Source: Streptomyces sp. NRRL S-31 (lineage in GTDB: Bacteria; Actinomycetota; Actinomycetes; Streptomycetales; Streptomycetaceae). From it: a stretch of 33,150 bases of DNA. The number at the start of each line of letters is the position of its first letter. The stretch's first letter is position 1. Positions 1 to 6,554 of this stretch are shown piece by piece. Under the pieces are notes generated by a model. That model saw only the letters and a list, made by a program, of their open reading frames with translations, was not told the DNA's origin and did no database searches. A program made the translations under genes and the position numbers. The DNA lies in contig NZ_JOCB01000096.1 of the NCBI RefSeq assembly GCF_000718775.1, positions 1 to 33,150 of the forward strand, written 5' to 3'.

Positions 1-2
1 GG

Positions 3-248
3 CTGGGCCTGCGCGCGTCGGCAGCGGTCTCCGCGGCGCTCGTGGCCCTGCCGCCGGCCCCCGGCGGTGCCGGGTCCGGGCGGCGGCACGCCGTGGGGAG
101 CCCCGCCGCGTCGGATCCCTCCGGCGGTCCGGTCCCGCGCGGGGGACACCGCACCGGGGAGAGCGTGACCGTGGGGGCGCCCGCGGCCGTGGCGGAGGGT
201 GCCGTCACGGACGGGGGGCCCGGCGGCGTCGCACCGGCACGAACCTGA
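3..248 (+). CDS. Possible C-terminal end of an unidentified protein cut by the window edge
   Basis: One frame stays open from the first bases to a stop at 246-248, with high third-position GC and G-rich first positions, as in Streptomyces genes. It begins with a hydrophobic Ala/Leu/Val stretch (about 18 residues, like a signal peptide or last membrane helix) and continues as a Gly/Pro/Ala-rich low-complexity tail. Its last 44 bases overlap the 3' end of the convergent pxpC. No domain is recognisable, and GC-rich DNA readily yields spurious open frames, so this may not be a gene. Confidence 0.25.
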   Translation: MGLRASAAVSAALVALPPAPGGAGSGRRHAVGSPAASDPSGGPVPRGGHRTGESVTVGAPAAVAEGAVTDGGPGGVAPART

Positions 249-1089
249 CCGGAGTGCCCGGCGGGGCCTGCGCGGCGGCCGGCAGGTCTGCGGCGCGGAC
301 CACCGCGATCACCGGGTAGCCGCCGGTGGTCGGATGATCCGCGAGGAAGACCACCGGGCGCCCGTCCGGCGGCACCTGCACCGCGCCGAGGACCACGCCC
401 TCGCTGGGCAGCTCACCGGGCCGGGCCCGCGCCAGTGCGGGCCCCTCGGTGCGCAGCCCGATGCGGTTGCTCGCCGCGGCGACCCGGTACGCGCGCGTGG
501 TGAGGTCACGGACCGCTTGTGCCGTGAACCAGTCGTCACGCGGGCCGAGGGTCACCCGGAGCACGAGTTCGGCGGGCGGACGCGGCTGCGGCACGCCGTC
601 CACGCGCGCGGGCGGACCGGCCGGGGCGCCCAGCGGCAGCACCATGCCGTCCGCGAGCGGGGCCGGTCCGAGGCCGGACAGCAGGTCGGTGGCGCGGCTG
701 CCGAGGACCGGCCGCACGGCGACGCCGCCGCAGACCGCGAGGTAGCCGCGTACGCCGGCCGTCGCCGCCCCCACCTCCAGCAGCGCACCCGCCGGCACCA
801 GGACCGGGGCGCCCCACGCGGCGGGACGACCGTCCACCGTCACCGGGCAGGGCGCGCCGCCGACCGCGACCGTCACCGTGGAGCGGGGGCGCAGCGCACA
901 GCCGTCGAGGGTGGTCTCCAGGACGGCGGCGTCCGCCGGATTGCCGACGAGCCGGTTCACCAGCGCCGCCGCGGCCGGGTCGAGAGCCCCGGAGCGGGGC
1001 ACGCCGAGGTGCGCGTACCCCGGCCGCCCACGGTCCTGCACGGTGGTCAGGGCCCCGGCGCGCACGACGACGAGCGCACGGTCGGTCAT
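205..1089 (-). CDS. pxpC: 5-oxoprolinase subunit C (biotin-dependent carboxyltransferase/KipA family)
   Basis: This 294-aa protein belongs to the KipA/AHS2 family, subunit C of the prokaryotic 5-oxoprolinase PxpABC, which uses ATP to open 5-oxoproline (pyroglutamate) to glutamate in the cytoplasm. Family features seen are the N-terminal TTVQDRGRPGYAHLGVPRSG block (residues 15-34), the following ALDPAAAALVNRLVGN segment, and GVVLGAVQVPPDGRPVVFLADHPTTGGYP near the C-terminus (about 230-257). Length is normal. The ATG at 1089 is preceded by the residues expected at the family's N-terminus and overlaps, as ATGA, the stop of a small upstream ORF. It is the last gene of the MFS-pxpA-pxpB-pxpC operon. 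The family also contains allophanate/urea-carboxylase relatives and KipA regulators; co-occurrence with pxpA and pxpB favours oxoprolinase. Confidence 0.9.
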   Translation of the reverse strand: MTDRALVVVRAGALTTVQDRGRPGYAHLGVPRSGALDPAAAALVNRLVGNPADAAVLETTLDGCALRPRSTVTVAVGGAPCPVTVDGRPAAWGAPVLVPAGALLEVGAATAGVRGYLAVCGGVAVRPVLGSRATDLLSGLGPAPLADGMVLPLGAPAGPPARVDGVPQPRPPAELVLRVTLGPRDDWFTAQAVRDLTTRAYRVAAASNRIGLRTEGPALARARPGELPSEGVVLGAVQVPPDGRPVVFLADHPTTGGYPVIAVVRAADLPAAAQAPPGTPVRFVPVRRRRAPRP

Positions 1090-1256
1090 GCGTCCTCCCC
1101 GGGCACGGCCGCCGGTACGACAGCGGCGCGCGCCCGCGTGAGGGCGCCGGGTGCCGGCGTGACGGCACCCGGCGCCGGGGTGGCGCCGCGTATCCGTACG
1201 GCGGGTACGGAGCCCCGCGCTTGTGCGGCGCCCACGCGCGCGGAGGAGCCGCTCAC
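1086..1256 (-). CDS. Small Ala/Pro-rich ORF linking pxpB to pxpC (uncertain)
   Basis: A 56-codon ORF fills the 163-bp pxpB-pxpC gap exactly. Its GTG start overlaps the pxpB stop as GTGA (1256-1253), and its own TGA overlaps the pxpC start as ATGA (1089-1086). The predicted peptide is Ala/Pro/Gly/Arg-rich with an internal TPAPGA duplication encoded by the 1143-1176 inverted repeat. Third-position GC is high (46 of 56 codons end in G or C), though a little below the neighbouring genes. It could be a translated coupling peptide, a C-terminal extension of PxpB split off by a frameshift or reached by frameshifting, or coincidence. No family is recognised. Confidence 0.35.
   Translation of the reverse strand: MSGSSARVGAAQARGSVPAVRIRGATPAPGAVTPAPGALTRARAAVVPAAVPGEDA
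1143..1176. repeat. Perfect 14-bp inverted repeat between pxpB and pxpC
   Basis: The arms GGCGCCGGGTGCCG and CGGCACCCGGCGCC are perfectly complementary around a 6-nt loop (GCGTGA). In RNA this is a very stable GC hairpin inside the operon. There is no T-tract, so it may be an attenuator, processing or mRNA-stability element that lowers pxpC relative to pxpB, or a by-product of the short duplication in the linking ORF. Confidence 0.6.
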
Positions 1257-1870
1257 CCGCCCTCCACCGGTACGAACCGCACCCGCGCCCCCGGTGCCAG
1301 CAGCGCGGCCGGCACGCGCGCGTGGTCCCACAGGACCGCGTCCGTCGTGCCGATCAGCTGCCAGCCGCCCGGCGAGGAGCGCGGGTACACACCCGTGTAC
1401 GGCCCGGCCAGCGCGACGGCACCGGCGGGGACCGCGGTGCGCGGAGTGGCGCGGCGCGGGACGTCGTAGCGGTCCGGCAGCCCGGTGAGGTAGCCGAAGC
1501 CGGGGGTGAACCCGCAGAAGGCCACCGTGAACTCGGTGCCGGCGTGGACGCGGGCCGCCTCCCGCTCGGTGACTCCCCAGTGCCCGGCGACCGCCCCGAG
1601 GTCCGGGCCGTCGTAGCGCACGGGCAGTTCGATCACCTCTCGCGCGCGCGGGGGTGCTTCCGGCACCCGCGTGGTGGTCAGTTCCGCCGCCCAGCGGGCC
1701 GGGTCGGCCAGGCCGTCGAGCAGGACGGTCCGGGCCGCCGGCACGATCTCGCGGACGGTGAGCGCGCCGGCCGCGCGGCGCCGCAGCAGCTCGGCGTGCA
1801 GGGCCTGGGCCTCCGCCGCCGAGGCCACCTCGACGAGCAGCGCCTCGTCGCCGACGGGGAGCGCCCTCAC
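1253..1870 (-). CDS. pxpB: 5-oxoprolinase subunit B (KipI/AHS1 family)
   Basis: This 205-aa protein is of the KipI/AHS1 family, subunit B of PxpABC; it pairs with PxpC in the ATP-dependent step. It starts VRALPVGDEALLVEV, a typical KipI N-terminus, carries FCGFTPGFGYLTGLP (about 130-144) and ends with AGPYTGVYPRSSPGGWQLIGTT and VRFVPVEGG, the usual end of the family. The frame is open further upstream, but the GTG at 1870 gives a GTGA overlap with the pxpA stop and the canonical first residues, so I chose it. Length is slightly short but within the family range. B. subtilis KipI inhibits the sporulation kinase KinA, which is a second known role of the fold; the pxpA neighbour argues for the enzyme role. 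Confidence 0.9.
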   Translation of the reverse strand: MRALPVGDEALLVEVASAAEAQALHAELLRRRAAGALTVREIVPAARTVLLDGLADPARWAAELTTTRVPEAPPRAREVIELPVRYDGPDLGAVAGHWGVTEREAARVHAGTEFTVAFCGFTPGFGYLTGLPDRYDVPRRATPRTAVPAGAVALAGPYTGVYPRSSPGGWQLIGTTDAVLWDHARVPAALLAPGARVRFVPVEGG

Positions 1871-2625
1871 GCGAACGCCTCCACCCGCACGCCCGCCGCC
1901 ACCAGCCGCTCGCGCACCCGGCGGGCCAGGCCGACCGCGCCGGGCGTGTCGCCGTGCAGGCACAACGAGCGGGCGCGCACCTCGATCCGCGCGCCGGAGT
2001 GCGCGATCACCGCTCCGGAGCGCGCGAGGCCCACCGAGCGCTCGACGACGGTGTCCGGGTCGGTCACCACGGCCCCCTCCCGGCCGCGCGGCACCAGTGT
2101 GCCCGCGTCGGTGTACGCGCGGTCCGCGAACGCCTCCGGGACGGCCGGCAGCCCCGCCTCGGCGGCCAGCTCCAGCAGCCGTGAGCCGGGCAGGCCCAGG
2201 ACCGGCAGCGCGGAGCCGGCCAGGCGCACGCCCTCGATCACCGCGCCCGCCTGCTCCGCGTCGTGCACGACCCGGTTGTAGAGCGCGCCGTGCGGCTTGA
2301 CGTACGCCACGCGCGCGCCGGCGGCCCGCGCGAACACCTCCAGGGCACCGATCTGGTAGGCCACCTCGGCCGCCAGCTCGGCGGACGGCACGTCCATCGC
2401 GCGCCGCCCGAAACCGGCCAGGTCCCGGTAGGAGACCTGCGCGCCGATCGTCACCCCCCGCTCGGCCGCCCGTTCGCACACCCGGCGCATGGTGGCCGCG
2501 TCGCCCGCGTGGAAGCCGCAGGCCACGTTGGCACTCGTGACGACGGACAGCAGTCGCTCGTCGTCGGTCAGCCGCCAGCGGCCGAAGCCCTCACCGAGGT
2601 CGGCGTTCAGATCGATCGCGGTCAT
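1867..2625 (-). CDS. pxpA: 5-oxoprolinase subunit A (LamB/YcsF family)
   Basis: This 252-aa LamB/YcsF protein is subunit A of the prokaryotic 5-oxoprolinase. The signature IDLNADLGEGFGRW (residues 4-17) is followed by SVVTSANVACGFHAGDAATM (about 27-46), then VSYRDLAGFGRR and VKPHGALYN (about 110-118), all conserved in the family and lining the predicted active-site barrel. Length is standard. The ATG at 2625 gives the canonical N-terminus. It overlaps pxpB by 4 bp, so subunits A and B are translationally coupled. It lies 136 bp downstream of the MFS gene on the same strand, so co-transcription is likely but not proven by spacing alone. Confidence 0.93.
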   Translation of the reverse strand: MTAIDLNADLGEGFGRWRLTDDERLLSVVTSANVACGFHAGDAATMRRVCERAAERGVTIGAQVSYRDLAGFGRRAMDVPSAELAAEVAYQIGALEVFARAAGARVAYVKPHGALYNRVVHDAEQAGAVIEGVRLAGSALPVLGLPGSRLLELAAEAGLPAVPEAFADRAYTDAGTLVPRGREGAVVTDPDTVVERSVGLARSGAVIAHSGARIEVRARSLCLHGDTPGAVGLARRVRERLVAAGVRVEAFA

Positions 2626-2761
2626 GTGTTCTCGTGTCTCCGGTTCCGGGAACGGTCTGCCAGTACAGAAACGGTTTCTCGGAGGCGTCCGGCGAAGGGC
2701 CGGGGCGGGAGCGGCCGGTCCCGCCCGGCGCCGGGACGCCCCCCGGTCCGGTGCGCCCGCG

Positions 2762-4084
2762 TCACCCCAGCTCCCTCCCCCGCGTCTCCGGCAGCCCGAG
2801 CAGGGCCAGCGCGGCGAGACCGTAGCCGGCCGCGCCGAAGACCAGCGCGCCGCCGACGCCCCAGCTGTCCGCGAGGAAGCCCACCAGCGTGGGGAAGACC
2901 GCGCCCACCGCGCGGCCCGTGTTGTACGTGAACCCCTGCCCGGTACCGCGCACCGCCGTCGGGTACAGCTCGCTCAGGTAGGAGCCGAAGCCGCTGAAGA
3001 TGGCCGACATGCAGAAGCCCAGCGGGAGACCGAGCACCAGCAGCAGGGCGTCGGCGCCCTGCGGGATGTCGGCGTACGCCAGGACGCACACCGCCGACAG
3101 CAGCGCGAACAGCCAGATGTTGGCCCGCCGGCCGAGCCGGTCGGTGAGCAGACCGCCGGTCAGGTAGCCGAGGAAGGCGCCGGAGATCAGGAGGGCCAGG
3201 TAGCCCCCGGTGCCGACGACCGACAGACCGCGCTCGGACTTCAGGTACGTCGGCACCCAGGTCGCCAGGGTGTAGTAGCCGCCCTGGACGCCCGTCGACA
3301 GCAGGCTCGCGAAGACCGTGGTGCGCAGCAGGCCCGGGGCGCCGTCCCGGCCCGGGCGGAAGACGGCCGCGAACGAGCCGCGCCGCGGGTCCTGTTCGCG
3401 GGCCGCCGTCGCCGCAGGGGCGTCGTGCACCCGGCGCCGCAGCCACACCACGAGCAGCGCCGGCAGCGCCCCCGTCCAGAACATCACCCGCCAGGCCAGG
3501 TCGTCGCCGGCGAAGGAGAAGACCAGCGTGTAGACGACCGCCGCCAGTCCCCAGCCGACCGCCCAGGAACTCTGCACCGCGCCGAGCGTCCGGCCCCGGT
3601 GGCGCGCGCTCGCGTACTCGGCGACCAGGATCGCGCCGACCGCCCACTCGCCGCCGAAACCGAGCCCCTGGAGGGCGCGGAAGAGCAGCAGCGTCTCGTA
3701 GGTGGGCGCGAAGCCGCAGGCGACGGTGAAGACGGCGTACGTGATCACCGTGATCATCAGGGCCCGGACCCGGCCGACCCGGTCCGCGACCACGCCCGCC
3801 ACGGCGCCGCCGACCGCCGACACCACCAGGGTGACGGTGGTGAACAGGCCGGTCTGGCCGCTGTCGAGGCCGAAGTACGCCGAGAGCGCCACCATGCTCA
3901 GCGGCAGCGTGAAGTAGTCGTAGGAATCCAGGGCATATCCGCCGAAAGCTCCGGCGAACGCCCGTCGGCCGCGCGGGCCGAGGGCGCGCAGCCAGTCGAA
4001 CGCGCCGTCCTCGGCGACCTGTTCACCGCGCGCCCGGCGCGTGTCGGCGGAGGGCGCGGGGCGGGGCGGAGGGGGTGTGCTCAT
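2762..4084 (-). CDS. MFS transporter, sialate/carboxylate:H+ symporter-like, linked to pxpABC
   Basis: This 440-aa protein has about 12 hydrophobic segments and the major-facilitator loop GVVADRVGRVRALM (about residue 98), repeated in the second half as GLLTDRLGRRANIW. The block GFGGEWAVGAILVAEYA followed by RGRTLGAVQSSWAVGWG resembles the metabolite:H+ symporter branch that moves small carboxylates. The ATG at 4084 has GCGAGG 5-6 nt upstream; the frame is open further, but those codons overlap the operator and the divergent gntR. The first gene before pxpABC, it is probably the importer of 5-oxoproline or the compound hydrolysed by PxpABC. The substrate is an inference from context. Its promoter contains the GntR operator candidate in the spacer. 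Confidence 0.85.
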   Translation of the reverse strand: MSTPPPPRPAPSADTRRARGEQVAEDGAFDWLRALGPRGRRAFAGAFGGYALDSYDYFTLPLSMVALSAYFGLDSGQTGLFTTVTLVVSAVGGAVAGVVADRVGRVRALMITVITYAVFTVACGFAPTYETLLLFRALQGLGFGGEWAVGAILVAEYASARHRGRTLGAVQSSWAVGWGLAAVVYTLVFSFAGDDLAWRVMFWTGALPALLVVWLRRRVHDAPAATAAREQDPRRGSFAAVFRPGRDGAPGLLRTTVFASLLSTGVQGGYYTLATWVPTYLKSERGLSVVGTGGYLALLISGAFLGYLTGGLLTDRLGRRANIWLFALLSAVCVLAYADIPQGADALLLVLGLPLGFCMSAIFSGFGSYLSELYPTAVRGTGQGFTYNTGRAVGAVFPTLVGFLADSWGVGGALVFGAAGYGLAALALLGLPETRGRELG

Positions 4085-4137
4085 GGGCACCTCGCAGAAG
4101 GGGGACGGAGGGTGCGGGGGAGTGAGCCGTGCGGAGC

Positions 4138-4167
4138 ACCGTAGGGGATCGTTCAACGATCCTTCAA
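4138..4167 (-). promoter_or_regulatory. Promoter of the MFS-pxpABC operon
   Basis: On the minus strand TTGAAG (4167-4162) and TACGGT (4143-4138) are separated by 18 bp, a housekeeping-type promoter. The predicted start near 4131 leaves a leader of about 47 nt with a ribosome-binding site before the ATG at 4084. The 17-bp palindrome at 4146-4162 fills the spacer, so a bound regulator would block RNA polymerase. Confidence 0.55.
4146..4162. promoter_or_regulatory. Perfect palindromic operator for the GntR/FadR-type regulator
   Basis: GGATCGTT-C-AACGATCC is a perfect 17-bp palindrome. Its core TCGTTCAACGA fits the FadR-subfamily consensus TNGTNNNACNA at every fixed position. It lies between the divergent MFS-pxpABC and gntR genes, inside the spacer of the operon promoter and 13 bp upstream of the gntR -35. 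That the adjacent GntR protein binds it is an inference from position and family consensus. Confidence 0.7.
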
Positions 4168-4175
4168 TACCCACG

Positions 4176-4204
4176 TTGTCTCGTCCTGGTGTCTGCGCTT
4201 GAAT
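4176..4204 (+). promoter_or_regulatory. Promoter of gntR, predicted leaderless transcript
   Basis: TTGTCT (4176-4181), a 17-bp spacer and TTGAAT (4199-4204) place the transcription start at about 4211-4212, which is the ATG of the regulator. No purine-rich ribosome-binding site precedes that ATG, which supports a leaderless mRNA, a common arrangement in actinobacteria. Confidence 0.55.
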
Positions 4205-4211
4205 TCCGGGC

Positions 4212-4919
4212 ATGGCAGAGCAGCTGACGGGACTGGCCGGCGACCGCGTCCTCCTGGGCCGTACGAGCACCGCGGAGCGTGTTTCGGACATCCTCAGGAG
4301 CCGCATCTCCGAGGGCTACTTCCCGCCCGGCACCCGGTTGTCGGAGGACGCCATCGGCGGGGCGCTCGGCGTCTCCCGCAACACCCTGCGCGAGGCGTTC
4401 CGGCTGCTCACGCACGAGCGGCTGCTGGTCCACGAACTCAACCGGGGCGTGTTCGTACGGGTCCTGACCGTCGAGGACGTGGAGGACATCCACCGCACGC
4501 GCGCGCTGGTCGAGTGCGCCGTCGTCCGCGGTCTGGGCGAGCCGCCGTACCCGCTCCAGGGGCTCGCCGCGGCGGTCGCCGAGGGGGAGCGCGCGGCCGT
4601 CGACGGTGACTGGAAAGCGCTGGGCACCGCCAACATCCACTTCCACCGGGAGCTGGTCGCCCTCGCCGGGAGCGAGCGCACCGACGAGCTGATGCGCAGC
4701 GTCTTCGCCGAACTGCGGCTCGCCTTCCACGTCGTGGACGACCCGCGCCGGCTGCACGAGCCGTACCTCGCCCGCAACCGTGACATCCTGCGTACCCTTG
4801 AGGCCGGCGACCGGCATGGCGCGGAACGCCGGCTGGCGACCTACCTCGCGGACTCCCTGGAGCGCGTCGTGGAGGTGTACCGGCGGCGGGTGGGGGAGGA
4901 CGCGGCCGACGCGTCTTGA
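4212..4919 (+). CDS. GntR-family regulator, FadR/FCD subfamily, of the pxp operon
   Basis: This 235-aa protein has an N-terminal GntR winged helix (about 18-85, with GTRLSEDAIGGALGVSRNTL and LVHELNRGVFV) and a C-terminal all-helical FCD effector domain (about 88-225). In FCD domains a metal is usually held by Asp and three His; here only FH145 seems kept, with Asn141 at the Asp position and Asn189 and Tyr211 at two His positions, so effector binding may be metal-independent. It is transcribed divergently from MFS-pxpABC across the 4146-4162 palindrome and probably represses that operon, with 5-oxoproline or a related carboxylate as inducer (inference). The ATG at 4212 coincides with the predicted transcription start. 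Confidence 0.85.
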   Translation: MAEQLTGLAGDRVLLGRTSTAERVSDILRSRISEGYFPPGTRLSEDAIGGALGVSRNTLREAFRLLTHERLLVHELNRGVFVRVLTVEDVEDIHRTRALVECAVVRGLGEPPYPLQGLAAAVAEGERAAVDGDWKALGTANIHFHRELVALAGSERTDELMRSVFAELRLAFHVVDDPRRLHEPYLARNRDILRTLEAGDRHGAERRLATYLADSLERVVEVYRRRVGEDAADAS

Positions 4920-4941
4920 GCTTCTGTGACGGCCGTCGCTT

Positions 4942-4982
4942 CTGGGTCCGTTTGGGTCGATGTCAGACCCAGGACCTAGTCT
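4942..4982 (+). promoter_or_regulatory. Promoter with overlapping inverted repeats for the condensin-like operon
   Basis: A TAGTCT -10 (4977-4982) lies 7 nt before the GTG at 4990, with a weak -35 TTGGGT (4952-4957, 19-bp spacer), predicting a leaderless or nearly leaderless transcript. Over it sit CTGGGTC (4942-4948) and TTGGGTC (4952-4958), both able to pair with GACCCAG (4966-4972). The repeats span the -35 to -10 region and look like an operator; the binding protein is unknown. Confidence 0.4.
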
Positions 4983-4989
4983 GTGCACC

Positions 4990-6519
4990 GTGACTTCGCC
5001 TGCATCGACGGACAGCGCTCCGCCCCAGCTCAGCGCGGGACCGCGCCCCGCTCCGGGTCCGGCCGCCGACGAGGGGCTGGCACGCCGGCTGCGCGCGCTC
5101 GCGTGCACCGCGCCGCTGCACGACCTGGACGCGCGCAAGGCCAACCTGGCCGGTGAGTACTCGGTGTACGGGATGGCCGAGGTGGCGCTGGCCGCCATCG
5201 ACCTGGTCACGCTGAACATGGACTTCGACACCGGCGCCGACCACGAGCAGATCGTGGCCCGGCTGGTGCCGCGCATCGCCGCCCAGGCCCCGCACCGGCC
5301 CGCCGCCGAACACGAGCGCGTGGCCCGCTGGGTCCTGGAGAACCTGATCAACGTCGGCAGCGTGGACCGCGGCTTCCGCGCGGTCTACGGCACCTTCGCG
5401 CCGGACGGCACGTACGTCCGGCGCGACTACGACTTCAAGCTGATCGAGGAGGTTCCCGGCCCCGGCGGCACGGTGTACCTGCGGACGACCGACGAGGCGG
5501 TCAACGTCCTGGTCGGCGCCCTCGACACGGACGTCACCAGCGCCCAGATCGCCGCCGAGGTCAAGCTGGAGGTGCTGATCAGCCGCGGCCGGCTCGCCGA
5601 CGCCCAGCTCGCCGCCGAACAGGCCCGCTACCGCACGGTGCAGTACTCCGAGACCCTACGCCGGGCCCTGGACGCCACCCGGCGCAACGTCCGCGCGGTC
5701 GACTGGCTCGGTGCCATCCCCGACATGATCGCCGAGGCCCTGGACCACGTGGCCGAGCGCTACCGCCACGAGAACGCCATCCTCACCAACATCCGCAAGG
5801 CCCGCGACGAGACCGAGGAGCCCGGGCACAAGCGCCGTGCCGCCGAACTGGTCGACATCGTCAAGGACTGCATCCGGCGCCACACCCAGCTCCAGTCCCG
5901 CCTGCTGGAGGCGGGCCCGCTGTTCCGCGCCGAACAGGACCGGCAGGCCTTCGCCACGCCGGCGACCACCTCCGGCATCGACCTCTACGGCCATCTCGTC
6001 GCCCCCGTCCTGCCCTTGCCCCTGGAACAGGCCATCCACGTCACGGACGCCTTCTTCGCGCACGGCACCGGACTGCGCACTCCGGTCTCCGTCCGGGTCG
6101 CGGACCTGGTCGACATACTCCTGACGCCGCCCGTGGAGCGGGAGCACCTGGGCGCGGAGATGCCCGAGCCCGACCTGATCGCGACGCCGGACGACAGCCG
6201 GTTCAGCGAGGAACAGCTCGCCGCGGCGACGGAACTGCTGGACCTGCCCGCCGACGCGCCGCGCCGGCTGTCCGGGCTGCTCGCCGAGGCCCGGCGGAGC
6301 GGTGACCCGGACCTGGCGTACCTGGTGGCGCTGCTGGCCGTCCACGCGGCCAGTCCCGCCGTCGGCACCGCCTACCGCCAGGGCGAGGAGAAGCTGCTGT
6401 TCGCCGTGGACGACGGCACCGAACTGGACGATCCCGAGTTCGGCGGGGCGGACCTCATCGTGGGCACCGCGCTGCTGGACGCGGCCGGGATGGCCGCGGA
6501 CCGGACGGAAGCAGCATGA
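4990..6519 (+). CDS. Kleisin/MukF-like (JetA/MksF-like) subunit of a condensin-like complex
   Basis: This protein of about 509 aa is the first of three genes ending in a MukB/SMC-like ATPase. It lacks any enzyme motif. It has an N-terminal alpha-helical winged-helix-like region (about 25-190), a helical middle with likely coiled coil (about 225-325, RYRHENAILTNIRKARDETEE onward) and a helical C-terminal region after a Pro-rich linker near residue 380. Position and architecture match the kleisin (MukF, MksF, JetA) that bridges the ATPase heads and recruits the MukE-like dimer. I chose the GTG at 4990, 7 nt after a -10 hexamer; an ATG at 4960 would add 10 residues but lies within the promoter repeats. 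Its TGA overlaps a downstream ATG (6516). The kleisin assignment rests on operon logic and fold impression, not an alignment. Confidence 0.7.
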   Translation: MTSPASTDSAPPQLSAGPRPAPGPAADEGLARRLRALACTAPLHDLDARKANLAGEYSVYGMAEVALAAIDLVTLNMDFDTGADHEQIVARLVPRIAAQAPHRPAAEHERVARWVLENLINVGSVDRGFRAVYGTFAPDGTYVRRDYDFKLIEEVPGPGGTVYLRTTDEAVNVLVGALDTDVTSAQIAAEVKLEVLISRGRLADAQLAAEQARYRTVQYSETLRRALDATRRNVRAVDWLGAIPDMIAEALDHVAERYRHENAILTNIRKARDETEEPGHKRRAAELVDIVKDCIRRHTQLQSRLLEAGPLFRAEQDRQAFATPATTSGIDLYGHLVAPVLPLPLEQAIHVTDAFFAHGTGLRTPVSVRVADLVDILLTPPVEREHLGAEMPEPDLIATPDDSRFSEEQLAAATELLDLPADAPRRLSGLLAEARRSGDPDLAYLVALLAVHAASPAVGTAYRQGEEKLLFAVDDGTELDDPEFGGADLIVGTALLDAAGMAADRTEAA

Positions 6520-6554
6520 CGAAGCAAGAGCGCGACAAGGAGCCCAACCCGTGA
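6516..6554 (+). CDS. 12-codon mini-ORF bridging the kleisin-like and MukE-like genes (uncertain)
   Basis: An ATG overlapping the kleisin stop (ATGA, 6516-6519) opens a frame of 12 codons whose TGA overlaps the GTG start of the next gene (GTGA, 6551-6554). It contains the next gene's ribosome-binding site AAGGAG (6537-6542). Ribosomes could relay through it, coupling the two genes; it may equally be accidental. Confidence 0.25.
   Translation: MTKQERDKEPNP

Noticed and set aside
1253..2479. Long version of PxpB starting far upstream
   Set aside because: The extra N-terminal half is antisense-like, Arg/Gly-rich and overlaps pxpA; the family start is the GTG at 1870.
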